Positions 3,932 through 5,357 of a stretch of 5,357 bases of DNA are shown piece after piece. The DNA is from Methyloglobulus sp. (GTDB lineage Bacteria > Pseudomonadota > Gammaproteobacteria > Methylococcales > Methylomonadaceae). Position 1 is the first letter of the stretch. Every line of letters starts with the position of its first letter. The position numbers and the translations under genes were made by a program. The notes beneath the pieces are model-generated. The model was not told the origin of the DNA. It was given only the letters and a program-made list of their open reading frames with translations, and ran no database searches. Location: NCBI GenBank assembly GCA_013140405.1, contig JABFSV010000287.1, positions 1-5,357 on the forward strand, in the 5' to 3' direction.

Positions 3932-5357
3932 AGCTTCCGGTATCCTATCGCCTCGCTGAGATGCGATACCTCAATCGTGCTTGAATCGGCCAAATCAGCA
4001 ATCGTCCGTGCCAACTTTAAGATGCGGTGATAGGCACGGTGCGATAAGCCGAACCTGTCCATCGCTTGTTCTAATAATTGATGCCCTTGTTCCGATAACA
4101 GACAAATCTGTTTGACTTCTTTTGCCGTCAACGCGGAATTGGCTTTGCCACTACGTTCAATCGCTCGGTTACGCGCCTTCACAACCCGCGACCTTATGCT
4201 GGCGCTGGTTTCTTCACCTTGCGGCGAGCCTTTCCTCAGCACTTCATGGGAAATTCTAGGCACGTCCAGGTGCATGTCGATGCGGTCAAGCAATGGCCCT
4301 GAAACCCTTGCACGATAACGGATGACCTGCTCAGACGTACAATGGCATCGACCAGAAGCATCACCCAGATAACCGCAAGGGCAAGGGTTCATCGCCGCAA
4401 TTAATTGGAATCGAGCGGGGAAATCGACTTGCCTAGCGGCGCGGGAAATAGTGATATGTCCTGTTTCGAGTGGTTCGCGCAAGACTTCCAGCACTTTCCT
4501 GTCGAACTCGGGCAGTTCATCCAAAAACAGTGTTCCGTTATGTGCCAAAGAAATTTCACCGGGTTTAGGATTGCTACCTCCACCCACTAAAGCAGGCGCA
4601 GACGCGGTGTGATGCGGCGCACGATAAGGCGGTTTCAGCCAGTTCGCCACGTTCAGCCCTTGGTCGCTGATGGATGCAATCGCGGCGGTTTCCTGCGCTT
4701 GCCGTTCGGTCAACTGGGGCAAAATAGTGGGCAAACGTACAGCCAACATGGATTTACCCGTACCTGGCGGCCCTAGCATCAGTAAGTTATGCGCTCCAGC
4801 CGCCGCCACTTCAAATGCCCGTTTTACGTGATACTGCCCATGCACGTCAGCAAAATCGATCTCAAGGTCTGAGTTTGGTTGCGCTATTTCGGAATATTCG
4901 TACTGAATAGTTTGCCGGCCGGCGAGGTGGGCGCATATTTCCAGTAGATGCACCGAAGGGATTAGCTCAATGTCTTTAACTAAGGCTGCTTCAGCTACAT
5001 TTTCCTTAGGCAAAATCAGCTTTCTATAGTTTTTTCTGACTTCTATGGCAATAGGCAAAATGCCGTTAATCGGGCGCAACTCGCCGCCTAAAGACAGCTC
5101 GCCGACACATTCGTATTGGTCAAGATTAGCGTTAGGAATTTGCCCCGATGCCGCCAAAATGCCCAATGCAATGGCAAGGTCAAAACGTCCGCCTTCTTTG
5201 GGCAAGTCCGCAGGGGCAAGGTTAACGGTAATGCGCTGGGCGGGGAATTCAAATCGGGAATTTAAGATGGCCCCACGAACGCGGTCTTTGCTTTCTTTGA
5301 CGGCGGTTTCGGGTAGGCCGACTATATTCATGGCAGGAAGCCCATTCGCTACGTGGA
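3916..5357 (-). CDS. comM: ComM/YifB AAA+ ATPase (Mg chelatase-like), N-terminus cut by right window edge
   Basis: Residues are numbered from the Met at 5331, which is internal. The same frame stays open to the window end and encodes HVANGLPA before MNIVGLPE, matching the family segment before VGLPE. About 20-25 N-terminal residues are therefore missing, and the full protein should be near the 506 residues of E. coli YifB. The N-terminal Lon-protease-like fold domain has NLAPADLPKEGGRFDLAIA (37-55) and GELSLGGELRPI (77-88). The AAA+ domain follows, with DVHGQ (162-166), Walker A GPPGTGKS (187-194), Walker B LFLDE (268-272), sensor AAMNP (312-316), a presumed arginine finger in GPLLDRID (345-352) and a sensor-2-like LSHRAYHRILKLART (429-443). 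Cysteines 317, 319, 329 and 331 form a possible metal site that E. coli YifB lacks. In Vibrio and Acinetobacter, ComM is a hexameric branch-migration helicase that widens integration of incoming DNA in natural transformation. It converges on the + strand membrane gene. Confidence 0.96.
   Translation of the reverse strand, partial: HVANGLPAMNIVGLPETAVKESKDRVRGAILNSRFEFPAQRITVNLAPADLPKEGGRFDLAIALGILAASGQIPNANLDQYECVGELSLGGELRPINGILPIAIEVRKNYRKLILPKENVAEAALVKDIELIPSVHLLEICAHLAGRQTIQYEYSEIAQPNSDLEIDFADVHGQYHVKRAFEVAAAGAHNLLMLGPPGTGKSMLAVRLPTILPQLTERQAQETAAIASISDQGLNVANWLKPPYRAPHHTASAPALVGGGSNPKPGEISLAHNGTLFLDELPEFDRKVLEVLREPLETGHITISRAARQVDFPARFQLIAAMNPCPCGYLGDASGRCHCTSEQVIRYRARVSGPLLDRIDMHLDVPRISHEVLRKGSPQGEETSASIRSRVVKARNRAIERSGKANSALTAKEVKQICLLSEQGHQLLEQAMDRFGLSHRAYHRILKLARTIADLADSSTIEVSHLSEAIGYRKLDRRS

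Noticed and set aside
3621..3959. A 112-codon + strand frame overlapping the membrane-protein gene and the comM end
   Set aside because: It lacks a hydrophobic or domain pattern, overlaps two better-supported genes in other frames, and runs antisense into comM.
4112..4590. Short open frames on both strands inside comM
   Set aside because: They are frame shadows of the conserved AAA+ domain, which is intact in its own frame.
5329..5331. The ATG at 5331 as the true comM start
   Set aside because: The frame continues upstream to the window edge with HVANGLPA, matching the conserved segment before VGLPE in the family; the gene is cut by the window.

Overview
The window looks like a junction between conserved gammaproteobacterial chromosome (right, about 721-5357) and the end of a tRNA-integrated mobile element (left, about 1-720). 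The chromosomal side carries a Rep-type helicase of exactly the E. coli length, a tRNA-Arg(CCG) very close to E. coli argX, and comM (yifB). The moderate base composition and the two small unrecognised proteins fit an environmental gammaproteobacterium. I cannot name a genus with confidence.

Layout. 1-533 (-): 5' part of a P4/DUF4102-type tyrosine integrase gene running off the left edge. 534-720: a short regulatory and recombination region with a sigma70-like promoter for the integrase, a family of TGGGGGTAAC repeats (two direct, two inverted, one more exact copy inside the gene), and a pair of 13-bp direct repeats towards the tRNA. 721-797 (-): tRNA-Arg(CCG) with encoded CCA. Its 3' end points at the integrase, so it is the probable attachment site. 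846-2867 (-): rep. 2868-3096: divergent intergenic region with a hairpin just before the rep start and a weak promoter candidate on the + strand. 3097-3495 (+): small exported cysteine-containing protein. 3517-3822 (+): small three-helix membrane protein in the same reading frame. 3916-5357 (-): comM, converging on the + strand pair and truncated at its N-terminus by the right edge.

How it fits together. The integrase would insert its element into the 3' end of the tRNA-Arg gene and restore the tRNA. The element's cargo lies to the left, outside the window. Rep (replication fork progression) and ComM (branch migration during natural transformation) are housekeeping DNA-processing genes. The small + strand pair between them has no function I can recognise. 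No defence system, CRISPR array or insertion sequence is visible. The most informative unexplained structure is the repeat array overlapping the integrase promoter.
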